A stretch of DNA of 64,000 bases from CAYSYM01 sp964435115 (GTDB lineage Bacteria; Chloroflexota; UBA6077; CF-72): the NCBI GenBank assembly GCA_964435115.1, contig CAYSYM010000004.1:54379-118378 (forward strand). Direction: 5' to 3'. The notes beneath the pieces are model-generated. The model had not been told where the DNA came from and did not search any database. It worked only from the letters and a program-made list of their open reading frames with translations. Position 1 is the first letter of the stretch. The number at the start of each line of letters is the position of its first letter. Positions 42,768 to 50,930 of the stretch are shown in pieces. The position numbers and the translations under genes were made by a program.

Positions 42768-43391
42768 GTGAGCGCCACTGCCACTGTTCTCGCGGGCGGC
42801 TCGACCGCCCGCGCCGAAAGCGTGCACGAGCCCGCCACCGGGCGAGGGAACGAATGGTTCGGGATGATCCTGTTCCTCGTCTCGGAGGCGATCATCTTCG
42901 GAGCCTTCTTCGGCCAGTACTTCTACGCCCGAGCCCAGGCCGCGCAGTGGCCGCCGGACGGGTTCGAGCGGGTGCCCGCCGTCCCGCTCGGGCTCGTGCT
43001 TACCGTGGTCCTGGCGGCGAGCGGGCTGACAGCGCACAACGCGGTCGCGGCCATCCGCCGCGACGACCGTGACGCGGTGCAGGGCTGGCTGATCGTGACG
43101 GTCCTGCTCGGCGCCGCCTTCCTCGGCGGACAGGCCTTCGAGTACATGAGCCTGATCCAGGAGGGCTTCACCCCCACCTCGGGCATCTACGCCAGCCTCT
43201 TCTTCGGGATGACCGGGTTGCACGGGTTGCACGTCACGGCCGGCGTGATCGTCCTTGCAGCTGTGCTGGCCCGCGTCTTCCTCGGACACTTCTCCTCCAG
43301 GAGCCACTTCGGTCTCGAGGGGACGGTCCTGTACTGGCACCTTGTCGACCTGGTCTGGTTCGCGCTGTACGCCTCGCTCTATCTGTTCTGA
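42768..43391 (+). CDS. coxC: Cytochrome c oxidase subunit III, cluster 2
   Basis: 207 aa, five helices. EWFGMILFLVSEAIIFGAFF opens the first helix and GGQAFEYMSL, TGLHGLHVTAGVIVLA and TVLYWHLVDLVWFALYA are family patterns. Starts with GTG at 42768; GGAG lies some way upstream. Last gene of the second oxidase operon, facing the convergent DUF420 gene. Confidence 0.92.
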   Translation: MSATATVLAGGSTARAESVHEPATGRGNEWFGMILFLVSEAIIFGAFFGQYFYARAQAAQWPPDGFERVPAVPLGLVLTVVLAASGLTAHNAVAAIRRDDRDAVQGWLIVTVLLGAAFLGGQAFEYMSLIQEGFTPTSGIYASLFFGMTGLHGLHVTAGVIVLAAVLARVFLGHFSSRSHFGLEGTVLYWHLVDLVWFALYASLYLF

Positions 43392-43421
43392 CCGGCTCCT
43401 CGGAGCTGGTGACCCATCCCA

Positions 43422-43462
43422 CGCCCCCGTCGCGGGTTGGGCGCCCGCGTGGCCAGGGGGCG
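43422..43462. terminator. Nested hairpin between convergent coxC2 and DUF420 genes
   Basis: Inner stem CGCGGG (43431-43436) / CCCGCG (43444-43449) enclosed by CGCCCCC (43422-43428) / GGGGGCG (43456-43462). It lies in the 77-nt gap between two converging genes, the expected place for a bidirectional terminator. No U-run, as usual at this GC content. Confidence 0.5.
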
Positions 43463-43468
43463 GCGCGC

Positions 43469-43909
43469 TCAGTCGAGCCGGTACAGCATCCAGTAGACGA
43501 GCCAGCCGGTGGCCGCGGCGTACAGCCACAGCGGTAGGGTGAGACGCGCGATAGTACGGTGCTTCTCGAACTGGCCGGTCAGGGCCCGGCGCAGCGTCAC
43601 GAGCGCCAGCGGGCCCACCAGGACGGCCACGATGGTGTGCGAGACGAGCACGCCGAAGTAGATGGCCCGGATCAGCCCCTCGCCGGGGAAGAACTTGGTC
43701 GGCAGGAGCAGCGCGCGGGTGACGTAGACGACCAGGAAGAGGGCGGCGAAGGCGGTGGCCGTGAGCATGCTGCGCTTGTGCCACAGCACCCGCTTGGCGC
43801 GGATGAAGCCGTACCCCACCAGCAGGAAGAGGCCGCTGATGAGGATGAGGGCCATGTTGGCCATGGGGAGCCAGGTTTCGGGTGAGTCGAGCATCACAGT
43901 GGGCGCCAT
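43469..43909 (-). CDS. DUF420 / CtaM-like membrane protein (oxidase maturation)
   Basis: 146 aa, four helices of the DUF420 (YozB) family. Typical features: LPMANMALILISGLFLLVGYGFI, RHK-type loop AKRVLWHKRSMLTATAFAALFLV and SHTIVAVLVGPLALVTL, with conserved histidines. CtaM of this family is required for activity of heme A oxidases in staphylococci. The place next to coxC2 supports the same role. Convergent to the cox2 operon, divergent from an ABC exporter. Confidence 0.82.
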   Translation of the reverse strand: MAPTVMLDSPETWLPMANMALILISGLFLLVGYGFIRAKRVLWHKRSMLTATAFAALFLVVYVTRALLLPTKFFPGEGLIRAIYFGVLVSHTIVAVLVGPLALVTLRRALTGQFEKHRTIARLTLPLWLYAAATGWLVYWMLYRLD

Positions 43910-43955
43910 GGCGATAGGTCAGCCGAGCCCGGCTTCTGGCTATGCTGAGAGCAGC

Positions 43956-44933
43956 ATGCCGAGCGTGGACGCCCGGGTTGATTCTAGAGGGGGGCGCGAG
44001 GCGCCCAGTGGTTTCCCGGCCGTCGACGTGCGCAACCTGGTGAAGCGCTACGGTGGGCGCGCGGTCGTGGACGGCGTCAGCTTCGCCATCGAAGCGGGCG
44101 AAGTCTTCGCCCTGCTCGGGCCCAATGGGGCGGGTAAGACGACGACCGTGGAGATTCTGGAGGGGTACCGCGTGCCAGACCAGGGTGCCGTCCGGGTGCT
44201 CGGGCTCGACCCGCGGCACGACGGCCGGCGGCTGAAGCCGCGCATCGGGTTGATGCTCCAGCAAGGCGGCATCTACCCGCAGCTCACGCCGATCGAGGCG
44301 CTGCGCCTCTTCGCCGCGTTTTGCCCGGATCCCGAGGAGCCGCGCGAGATGCTGGATCGCCTGCAGCTTGGCGATGCCGCCCGCACCCGCTTCAGAAACC
44401 TCTCGGGCGGCCAGAAGCAGCGCCTGAGCCTGGGCCTGGCGCTCATCGGGAGGCCGGAGCTGGTCTTCCTCGACGAGCCGACCGCCGCCATGGACCCCCA
44501 GGCACGGCGCATGACGTGGGACATCATCCGGTCGCTCCGGCAGCGCGGCGTGACCGTGCTGCTCACGACCCACTTCATGGACGAGGCCGAGCAGCTCGCC
44601 GATCGGGTGGCGATCATCGATCGCGGCCGCCTTGTCGCGCTGGACACGCCGGCGGGGCTGCGCCGAGCGGTGGGGCGAGAGGTGCGGTTCACCACGGCGT
44701 CCCCCGTCCGCCCCGAGGCGGTCGCCACGGCGCTCGGCCTGCCGGTGGGCAGCGTGGAGCGGGAGGCCGACGGCGCCACCCTGGTGCACGCCGAGCCTAC
44801 ACCGGGCCTGGTCGCCCGGCTCACGTCCTGGCTGGCGAGCGAGGGCATCCTGGTGACCGAGCTGCGCGCGGGGAGCCGGTCGTTGGAGCAGGCCTTCCTC
44901 GCGATCACGGCGTCCGAGGAGGCGCGGGAATGA
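43956..44933 (+). CDS. ABC transporter ATP-binding protein (DrrA/CcmA-like exporter type)
   Basis: 325 aa. Walker A LLGPNGAGKTTTVE, Q-loop MLQQGGIYPQLTPIEALR, signature LSGGQKQRLSLG, Walker B LVFLDEPTAAMD and H-loop TTHFMDEAEQL are all present. A C-terminal domain of about 90 residues follows, as in DrrA-type drug exporters. ATG at 43956 has only a weak ribosome site. Overlaps the permease gene (ATGA). The location between CtaM and the ccm genes suggests a possible role in respiratory-chain assembly, but drug or lipid export is equally likely. Confidence 0.85.
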   Translation: MPSVDARVDSRGGREAPSGFPAVDVRNLVKRYGGRAVVDGVSFAIEAGEVFALLGPNGAGKTTTVEILEGYRVPDQGAVRVLGLDPRHDGRRLKPRIGLMLQQGGIYPQLTPIEALRLFAAFCPDPEEPREMLDRLQLGDAARTRFRNLSGGQKQRLSLGLALIGRPELVFLDEPTAAMDPQARRMTWDIIRSLRQRGVTVLLTTHFMDEAEQLADRVAIIDRGRLVALDTPAGLRRAVGREVRFTTASPVRPEAVATALGLPVGSVEREADGATLVHAEPTPGLVARLTSWLASEGILVTELRAGSRSLEQAFLAITASEEARE

Positions 44934-45655
44934 GGGGCCTCCTGGCCCAGCTCGGCGTCGAGCTGCTGCTCATGTCCCGGCGCGGGGAGAACCTGCTGGT
45001 CACCCTGGCCATCCCCGTGGGCCTGCTGGTCTTCTTCGGCGGCGTCATGGCGCCGCCGGTGGACACCGGGAGTCCGCTGGACTTCCTGGTGCCCGGCCTG
45101 CTCGCGCTGGCGGTCGTCTCGACCAGCATGGTGAGCCTGGGGATCGCGACCGCCTTCGAGCGGTACTACGGCGTGCTGAAGCGGCTCGTGGGTTCGCCGC
45201 TGCCTCGTTCCCACCTACTCGCGGCGAAGGCACTCGCCGTCGTGGTGCTCGAGGTCGCCCAGGTGGTGCTGCTGCTGGTCGCCGCACGGGCGCTGTTCGG
45301 GTATGGGCCGCGCGGGTCGCTGGCGCTGGCAGCCATCGCGCTGCTCCTGGGGAGCATCGCCTTCGCCGGCATCGGGCTGTTGATGGCCGGGACGCTGCGC
45401 GCCGAGGCGACGCTCGCGCTCGCGAACGGCCTGTACCTCGTCTTTCTGCTGCTGGGCGGCTTCGTGTTCCCGCTGGAACGGCTACCGGCGTCGCTGGACG
45501 TGGTGGCGCGCGTGCTCCCGGGCGCCGCGCTCTCGGATGCGACGCGGGCGGCGCTCGCCGGCGCGGGACAGGATGTCCTGGCCCCGCTCGGGCTACTGGC
45601 CGCCTGGGCGGCGCTCGCCGGCGGAGCCGCCGCCGCGACCTTCCGCGCCGAGTGA
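44930..45655 (+). CDS. ABC-2 type permease
   Basis: 241 aa, six helices in the ABC-2 pattern: cytoplasmic N-terminus with LLMSRRGENLLVTLAIPVG, then VPGLLALAVVSTSMVSLGIA, FERYYGVLKRLVGSPLPRSHLL and LGGFVFPLERLPASL. ATG overlaps the ATPase stop and has GAGG upstream. Forms the membrane part of the exporter encoded by the preceding gene. Ends 26 nt from the convergent ccmD. Confidence 0.85.
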   Translation: MRGLLAQLGVELLLMSRRGENLLVTLAIPVGLLVFFGGVMAPPVDTGSPLDFLVPGLLALAVVSTSMVSLGIATAFERYYGVLKRLVGSPLPRSHLLAAKALAVVVLEVAQVVLLLVAARALFGYGPRGSLALAAIALLLGSIAFAGIGLLMAGTLRAEATLALANGLYLVFLLLGGFVFPLERLPASLDVVARVLPGAALSDATRAALAGAGQDVLAPLGLLAAWAALAGGAAAATFRAE

Positions 45656-45681
45656 CCCGGCGGTGAGCCGGCCTGAATCGC

Positions 45682-45888
45682 CTACCCGGGCTGCCCGGGC
45701 GCGGCCGAGCTCCCCGGGCGGCCGGGAGGCGGGTGATTGGCACTCGCGCCGAGTGCGTCGATCTGGCGGCGGAGACCTCCGAGGCGCGAGCGCAGGAGGA
45801 GCAGATAGCCGCCGAGGACAACCCAGGTAACGGCGAAGGCAGAGAGCAGGAAGGGCGCGTAGCGGTCGAGCTCAGGCACGGACGGCAT
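45682..45888 (-). CDS. ccmD: CcmD-like heme exporter small subunit
   Basis: 68 aa. Single N-terminal helix YAPFLLSAFAVTWVVLGGYL followed by a basic RSRLGGLRRQI segment, which is the simple CcmD design; a Pro/Gly-rich tail ends it. CcmD releases holo-CcmE from the CcmABC complex. It starts 14 nt inside the end of the PRC-barrel gene. The family is short and weakly conserved, so the call leans on position downstream of ccmC. Confidence 0.72.
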   Translation of the reverse strand: MPSVPELDRYAPFLLSAFAVTWVVLGGYLLLLRSRLGGLRRQIDALGASANHPPPGRPGSSAAPGQPG

Positions 45889-46411
45889 CGAACGTCCCCG
45901 GCTGAGCCTCCAGCCGGGCGGAGTAAGCGGGCCCGCGGCCGAGGCGGCCGCGCACGAGCATCAGCTCGGCGCTGCACTGCAGCACGTCGGACGGCGTCAC
46001 GCAGGCGCCAGCGCGCCGCCAGCGGCCCCAGAGCGGTCGGCGAACCTGGTACCGGGTCACGGCCAGCGTCCGGCGGTCTACCGCGGCGTCGGCCACGAAG
46101 CCCAGGCGGTCCCCGTCCTCGGTGAGCACTTCCAGCCCCAGGATCGTGTGTGCGCGTAGCCAGGCGGGGTCGTTGACGGTCGGATGCGCGAACTCCAGGC
46201 CGGCCGAGCCCGCCACCAAGATGACGTGGGGGCCGAGTCGCGTGACGAGCGCGGCCGGGATGCACTGGACGAACCAGCCATCGCCGTGCTGGACCTCGAA
46301 CGCACCCACCCGACACGCGACTGGATCGACGAGGACGTCGGCCACGGTACCCGCCTGGCGCGCCACGTGGGTATCGACTACTGGAAGGCCCTGGATCTGG
46401 GAGAGTCGCAT
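45872..46411 (-). CDS. PRC-barrel domain protein inserted in the ccm operon
   Basis: 179 aa soluble protein with two PRC-barrel-like repeats. The first is near residues 3-45 (IQGLPVVDTHVARQAGTVADVLVDP) and the second near 89-125 (TILGLEVLTEDGDRLGFVADAAVD). PRC-barrels occur in RimM, photosynthetic reaction-centre H subunits and many uncharacterised proteins, often as adapters at membranes or on RNA. It lies between ccmC (32 nt gap) and ccmD (overlap), which is not the usual ccm gene order. Function unknown; perhaps an accessory factor of heme delivery. Confidence 0.72.
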   Translation of the reverse strand: MRLSQIQGLPVVDTHVARQAGTVADVLVDPVACRVGAFEVQHGDGWFVQCIPAALVTRLGPHVILVAGSAGLEFAHPTVNDPAWLRAHTILGLEVLTEDGDRLGFVADAAVDRRTLAVTRYQVRRPLWGRWRRAGACVTPSDVLQCSAELMLVRGRLGRGPAYSARLEAQPGTFDAVRA

Positions 46412-46443
46412 GCTCGCTGGGGGTTGAAGGGGGACGGACGCGG

Positions 46444-47166
46444 CTATGCAGGCGCCGTGCCGCTCGCCGCCCCCTGGAAGGAGTCCTCCCGCTCGAGGTG
46501 CACCGCTCGCCACGCTCGCAGGTCGGCCGCTCGTTCGGTCAGCTCCTCCACCGAGACACGCACGCGCGTCAGGAACACGTAGAAGACCGTGAAGGCGAGC
46601 AGGGAGAGCAGCAGCACCCAGACGATGGTTGGCGATGGCTGCTGGTCCGAGAGCGGGCCGATGATTGCCGGCGGGTGCAAGGTCCGCCACCAGGCCGAAG
46701 AGAGGTAGACGATAGGGACGTCTGCGAAGCCGACGATGCCAAGGATGGCCGCGTACCGCGGCCCGCGCGGCGGCTCCGCGTAGCTGCGGATCATCAGGTA
46801 GGCGAGGTAGATGAACCAGAGGATCAGGGTGGTGGTCAGCTTCGGATCCCACGTCCACCACGTGTTCCACACCGGGTAGCCCCAGATGGAGCCCGTGATG
46901 AGGACGAGCGTGGTGATGACGACGCCGACCTCAGCCGAGGCGCGGCCGAGCCGGTCCCAGCGCCGCGCCCCCGTGCGCAGGTAGGCCACGCCGGCCGCGA
47001 AGACAACGAAGAAGGCCAGGAAGGCCACCCACGCCATGGGGACGTGGAAGTAGACGATGCGCGCGGCATCGCCCTGCACCCGGTCTGGCCGGGCGATGTA
47101 GAACGTCGCGTAGGTGCTGATGCCCAGGAGCACCAGGCTGGCGAAGCCGAGCAAGCGCGTCAGCAT
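46444..47166 (-). CDS. ccmC: Heme exporter protein CcmC
   Basis: 240 aa, six helices. Heme-handling hallmarks are the Trp-rich motif WNTWWTWDPKLTTTLILW and the flanking external histidines in VYFHVPMAWVAF and WRTLHPPAI. CcmC loads heme onto CcmE in system I cytochrome c maturation. ATG at 47166, 8 nt after ccmB. The heme would serve the cytochrome c domains of the two CoxB proteins and others. Confidence 0.93.
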   Translation of the reverse strand: MLTRLLGFASLVLLGISTYATFYIARPDRVQGDAARIVYFHVPMAWVAFLAFFVVFAAGVAYLRTGARRWDRLGRASAEVGVVITTLVLITGSIWGYPVWNTWWTWDPKLTTTLILWFIYLAYLMIRSYAEPPRGPRYAAILGIVGFADVPIVYLSSAWWRTLHPPAIIGPLSDQQPSPTIVWVLLLSLLAFTVFYVFLTRVRVSVEELTERAADLRAWRAVHLEREDSFQGAASGTAPA

Positions 47167-47174
47167 AGCCCCTC

Positions 47175-47849
47175 TCACTCCTCCGCTATAGCGTAATCGA
47201 AGAGCGCCAGGCTGAGGGCGAGAAAGAGCGCGTCGAAGGCCACGAGCAGGCCGAGCCAGTTCCCGGGGTCGCCGCCGGGGCCGAAGATCGCCGTGGCGCT
47301 GCTCTTGACCGTTGCCAGGACCACCGGCACCTGGATGGGGAAGAGCAGCAGCGGCAGCATCACTTCGCGCGCACGGGTGTGCGCGCTCATGGCGGCGAAG
47401 AGGGTGCCCACGCCGGCGTAGCCGAGTGTACCGAGCAAGAGCACGCCTGCCAGGCGCGGCAGGTCCACCGCCACGTTGAAGAGCGCGACGAAGACGGGCA
47501 CCGCCACCAGTTCCACGAGCAGCATGGCAGCCGTACTCGCCCCGGCCTTGGCCAGGTACAGCGCCGAACGATCCATCGGCGCGAGCAAGAGGCCATCCAG
47601 GGTCTGGCGGTCGCGCTCGCGGGCGAATCCCCGGCCCAGGCTCAGGACGCCGGCGAAGGTGATGGTGACCCACAGCACGCCTGGCGCCACCGCGGCTACG
47701 TTCGCGACGCGCAGGTCGAACGCGAAGCTGAAGATGACCAGCACGAGCAGCGCGAAGACGACCCCTGCGGTGGCCGTCTCGCGTGTGCGCGTTTCTACGA
47801 GCACCTCCTTCCACAGGAGCGCTCGCACCTGGCGGAGGTAGAGCGTCAT
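47175..47849 (-). CDS. ccmB: Heme exporter protein CcmB
   Basis: 224 aa, six helices; permease partner of CcmA. Family patterns: LLWKEVLVETRTRE near the N-terminus, RGFARERDRQTLDGLLLAPMDR in the loop after helix 2, and LLLFPIQVPVVLA. ATG overlaps the ccmA stop (ATGA). Precedes ccmC by 8 nt. Confidence 0.92.
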   Translation of the reverse strand: MTLYLRQVRALLWKEVLVETRTRETATAGVVFALLVLVIFSFAFDLRVANVAAVAPGVLWVTITFAGVLSLGRGFARERDRQTLDGLLLAPMDRSALYLAKAGASTAAMLLVELVAVPVFVALFNVAVDLPRLAGVLLLGTLGYAGVGTLFAAMSAHTRAREVMLPLLLFPIQVPVVLATVKSSATAIFGPGGDPGNWLGLLVAFDALFLALSLALFDYAIAEE

Positions 47850-48574
47850 ACGGCCACAACTGCGCGCGTGGCGAGGTGGCGGAGCCGCTGAGCCACGGAC
47901 TCGGCGTCGCCAGCGCCGAGGTCCCGCTGTTCGTGGACGAGGCGTCCGTGGGAGAGCATGGCCAGCCGGCTCCCCAGCCGCAGGCCGGCGCCCACGTTGT
48001 GCGTGGTCACCACCACGGTGCGGTGGGGGGCGAGCGCCAGCTCCTCCAGGAGCTGGAACGCGGCGAGGTCGAGGCCCGTGTCCGGCTCGTCCAGCAGGAG
48101 CACGGCAGGGTCGTGGACCAGGGCCCGGGCGAGGGCGACCCGCTGCTGCTGCCCCCGCGACAGGTGGCCGACCGGCTCTGAGGCGAGACCGCGCAGGCCG
48201 ACACGCTCGAGCAGCTCGGTCGCGCGGCGTCGGGGCGCTGCGACGCCATACAGCTCGCCATAGAAGCGCAGGTTCTCCTCGGCGGTCAGCTCCTCGTAGA
48301 GGAGGGGAGCGTGGCCGACCACTCCCACGAGGCGACGGGCCCGTGCCGCGGGCAGGCCGTGGATGAGGGCGGCCCCGCCGGCCGGACGCATGAGGCCCGC
48401 GAAGACGCGGATGAAGGTGGACTTGCCTGCTCCGTTGGGCCCGAGCAGGAGCAGGCGCTCGCCGGGCTCGAGGCTGAGGGACACGCCAGCGAGCGCCGGC
48501 GCGGTCGGCGGCTGGCCCGGGTAGCGCGCCTGGAGCCCGTCGGCAGACACCGCGGGCGTCGCGCTCGTGCGCAC
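47846..48574 (-). CDS. ccmA: Heme exporter ATP-binding protein CcmA
   Basis: About 242 aa ATPase powering release of heme-CcmE from CcmC. Walker A LLLLGPNGAGKSTFIR, signature LSRGQQQRVALARAL, Walker B VLLLDEPDTGLD and H-loop TTHNV are clear, and HAPLLYEELTAEENLRFYG is typical of CcmA. The open frame extends much further left in other-frame shadow. The GTG at 48574 is a working start; the next GTG at 48550 is also possible. Neither has a good ribosome site. Confidence 0.9.
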   Translation of the reverse strand: MRTSATPAVSADGLQARYPGQPPTAPALAGVSLSLEPGERLLLLGPNGAGKSTFIRVFAGLMRPAGGAALIHGLPAARARRLVGVVGHAPLLYEELTAEENLRFYGELYGVAAPRRRATELLERVGLRGLASEPVGHLSRGQQQRVALARALVHDPAVLLLDEPDTGLDLAAFQLLEELALAPHRTVVVTTHNVGAGLRLGSRLAMLSHGRLVHEQRDLGAGDAESVAQRLRHLATRAVVAV

Positions 48575-48738
48575 GGAGAGAGCGTACGCGCTGCTCAGCA
48601 CGTGGGCCGCAGCCTGGCCAGGATCGGTGGGGGCGCGGCCCACAGGCGGAGCGGACACAAGACGAAGCGGACGGCGCCCCGGCAGGCGCCTGGCGGGTAC
48701 GCTCTCAGGGGGTACCTCCGCCGGGCGCTCGTCCGCGT

Positions 48739-49149
48739 TCACCGCAATCCACTCTCGAAGACTCCCTTCAGCACGGCGGCGAGCAGGACCGCTCCGGTGC
48801 CGAAGACGAGCACGATGCGTCCGTCGAGGCTGCTGGGCCGCAAGCCTATGCGCCGCCAGCGGAACGCGTACTGGTAGGCCACCGCGCCACTCGCGACCTT
48901 GAGCGCGAGGAGCGCGGCGTACTGGCCGCCGGCGCCGCGCGAGAGGCGGTCGAACGTCAGCACGGCGCCGGTGGCGAGGAAGACGAGCAGCGTGACCTCG
49001 GTCACCTCCTTGAACCGGCGCGCCGCGGCGCCATTGTGCTGATGGGATTCGCCGTCCAGCAAGTGGACGAGGACCCAGCCGAGGAAGGCGATCGCCGCGA
49101 GTGCGTGCAGCGCCCGGAGGAGCGCCAGCAACGCGTCGGGGGCGGCCAT
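48739..49149 (-). CDS. Four-helix membrane protein upstream of ccmA (CopD-like)
   Basis: 136 aa with four hydrophobic helices (about 5-28, 48-65, 78-95, 108-130). The first helix has LLRALHALAAIAFLGWVLVHLLDGESHQH with several histidines, resembling heme- or copper-linked CopD/DUF2269-like four-helix proteins. Lies 164 nt before ccmA on the same strand, so it may be the first gene of the ccm operon. Heme or copper handling is a reasonable guess but unproven. Confidence 0.58.
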   Translation of the reverse strand: MAAPDALLALLRALHALAAIAFLGWVLVHLLDGESHQHNGAAARRFKEVTEVTLLVFLATGAVLTFDRLSRGAGGQYAALLALKVASGAVAYQYAFRWRRIGLRPSSLDGRIVLVFGTGAVLLAAVLKGVFESGLR

Positions 49150-49264
49150 CGCGGAAGTCTACTGGCGACCCGAGCGCTGCGGGACACGCTGAACCCTGCG
49201 ACGGGAGAGTCCGCGCCGGCACGGTTACGGCGTGGGAGGGAGCGAAGGTCTCCGAATGGACGGA

Positions 49265-49576
49265 TCAGGCAGCACGCGGCTCGAGCCGCGGCTCCGGCAT
49301 CGGCACCGACGAGGGGTGTCGTGCCTGCGTGATGGCCCAGTCCACGAGGACGGCCACGAGCGAACCCACGAACGCGGTCAGCAAGCTGATGCCCCCGAAC
49401 CGGGGATCGCCCGGAATGAGCGACGGCAGGAACGTCTCGGCGACGAAGATGCCGACGAACGGGTACGCCGCCACCCGCCACACCTGCTCGGGGAGCTTGC
49501 CCGGGAGCAGGTCGTACCAGAGGACTCCGAGGCCGTACGACAGCCCCAGCATCAAGAGAAACGTCCCGACATCCAT
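49265..49576 (-). CDS. Small three-helix membrane protein, unknown
   Basis: 103 aa, not recognised. The ATG at 49576 is strongly supported by AAGGAGGATCAT directly upstream, so expression is likely. Helices near 3-22, 34-55 and 62-84 with short charged turns; C-terminus rich in Pro/Glu/Arg. Stand-alone gene between the ccm region and the ribbon-helix-helix gene. Confidence 0.62.
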   Translation of the reverse strand: MDVGTFLLMLGLSYGLGVLWYDLLPGKLPEQVWRVAAYPFVGIFVAETFLPSLIPGDPRFGGISLLTAFVGSLVAVLVDWAITQARHPSSVPMPEPRLEPRAA

Positions 49577-49756
49577 ATGATCCTCCTTCGAGCTTTCGAC
49601 CCGAGCTACGGAGGACCTCGCTCCCTCACTGCTATTGTACTCCCGGTGGCCGAGGCGCGAGGGACTAACCTTCTTTGAAGGAGCCAGCACGAGGGGCACA
49701 CCCTCGGCGGCCCGCGCGCCGGGTCCCGTCCGAACCGGTCGACCCGGGGGCGCGGC

Positions 49757-49987
49757 TCAGGCGTTGCGCCCCAGGACCTCCAGCGAGCGGCGGATGTCGA
49801 GCGCGGCCGGGCCCTGCTCCGGCGCGGGCCGCTGGCCGGGCGGCAGGCGCGCCTCGGTGTCCGGTCGACCCAGCTCGTGCTGGGCAGCCTGCCGGAGGAA
49901 GTCACCGCGTGAGACTCCGCGCCGCCGGGCCTCGCGGTCGATGCCCTCGAGCAGGTCGTCTGGCAGCGAGACCACCACCCTGGCCAC
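49757..49987 (-). CDS. Ribbon-helix-helix (CopG/Arc-type) DNA-binding protein
   Basis: 76 aa. Residues 1-40 form the RHH fold: beta strand VARVVVSLPDD, then helices LLEGIDREARRRG and SRGDFLRQAAQHEL. A flexible Pro-rich stretch and a short amphipathic end follow. Starts with GTG 19 nt after the upstream gene. Proteins of this size are often antitoxins or small repressors. No PIN, RelE or MazF-type gene lies beside it, so a stand-alone regulator is more likely. Targets unknown. Confidence 0.75.
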   Translation of the reverse strand: MARVVVSLPDDLLEGIDREARRRGVSRGDFLRQAAQHELGRPDTEARLPPGQRPAPEQGPAALDIRRSLEVLGRNA

Positions 49988-50006
49988 GCTGCCAGTATAG
50001 GCCGCT

Positions 50007-50690
50007 CTACGCTGGGCCGAGGTTGTCGAGCTGGCGCCTGGCGATCGCGTTGCCCGGATCGGCCGAGAGCGTGCGCTCGAAGGCGTGGCGGGCGGCGGCT
50101 CGGTCACCCAGGGCCAGCAGGGCGCGACCGAGCATGTTCGTGCCTCGTGGCCCGAGCGGCTCGCCGGCGCGCAGCACCTCGACCGCCTGCGCCCACTGCT
50201 GGCGCTCGATGAGCGTCGTGGCTTGAGCTTCGGCCTCCTCGGCACGCACGACGGCGCGGGCGGGCGCGGCGCGGGCCGAGGGAGGGGCCCAGGGGATCCC
50301 CGCTCGCTGGCACAGCTCACTCAGGAGGCGTTCGATCTCGGGGGCCTTGGCCTGCCCGAGCGCGCCGATCGGCCGGCTGTGCAGCACGCGGATCCCGCCG
50401 GCAAGTGGCAGGCCCTCGCCCAGCAGCTCGCGCCCCAGCTCGTGGCCGAGCAGCACCACCCCCTTCGGGCGCGAGCGCTGCATGGCCGCGCCGATCGCGG
50501 CCCTGGCCGCGCCGCGGTCGAGCTGGCTCGAGAGCACCAGCGTCCCAATGGCCAGCCGTGATAGGAGCTGCGCCACCTGCGGCCCGTGTGGGAGGGACGC
50601 GAGTGCCGCCCGGGCGTCGACGGGGTCGGTGATCTCCGCCCTGGTGGGCGCTGCGTGGGGAGTCTCGCGCGCGACGACGAGCAGGTCCAT
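50007..50690 (-). CDS. Uncharacterised protein with C-terminal TPR-like repeats
   Basis: About 227 aa, not recognised. The N-terminal part (MDLLVVARETPHAAPTRAEI, TLVLSSQLDRGAARAAIGAA, GVVLLGHELGRELLGEGLPL) looks like an alternating alpha/beta domain. The last 80 residues form helix pairs with the TPR spacing (AEAQATTLIERQQWAQAVEVL, ALLALGDRAAARHAFERTLS). ATG at 50690 or GTG at 50699; no clear site. Divergent from the chemoreceptor gene and upstream of the RHH gene on the same strand. Confidence 0.55.
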   Translation of the reverse strand: MDLLVVARETPHAAPTRAEITDPVDARAALASLPHGPQVAQLLSRLAIGTLVLSSQLDRGAARAAIGAAMQRSRPKGVVLLGHELGRELLGEGLPLAGGIRVLHSRPIGALGQAKAPEIERLLSELCQRAGIPWAPPSARAAPARAVVRAEEAEAQATTLIERQQWAQAVEVLRAGEPLGPRGTNMLGRALLALGDRAAARHAFERTLSADPGNAIARRQLDNLGPA

Positions 50691-50930
50691 GCCGGGCACA
50701 CTGTACGGAGGCGGAGGTCCATCTGTCTCTTGCACGGGGGACTCGCGCGCTGAGGCGCCGGCGCGCGCAGCCAGCGCGCGGCCCGCGCGTCCGTCAAGTC
50801 CGGCCTGCCCGCTGCCGATACCTACAGAGGACCGCCGCCTGGACGCTGCTTGGAGGCGCTCGGCTCGACCCACGCCAGGTCGAGGAGCAGGGTCCGGTTC
50901 CGAGGCGGACATCCTGCTCAGACGGAACGG

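Noticed and set aside
42693..44789. A 698-codon minus-strand open frame
   Set aside because: Antisense of coxC2 and the ABC ATPase; its composition is low-complexity and it contains the DUF420 region out of frame.
49757..49987. Toxin-antitoxin module
   Set aside because: Only an RHH protein is present; neither neighbour looks like a toxin.
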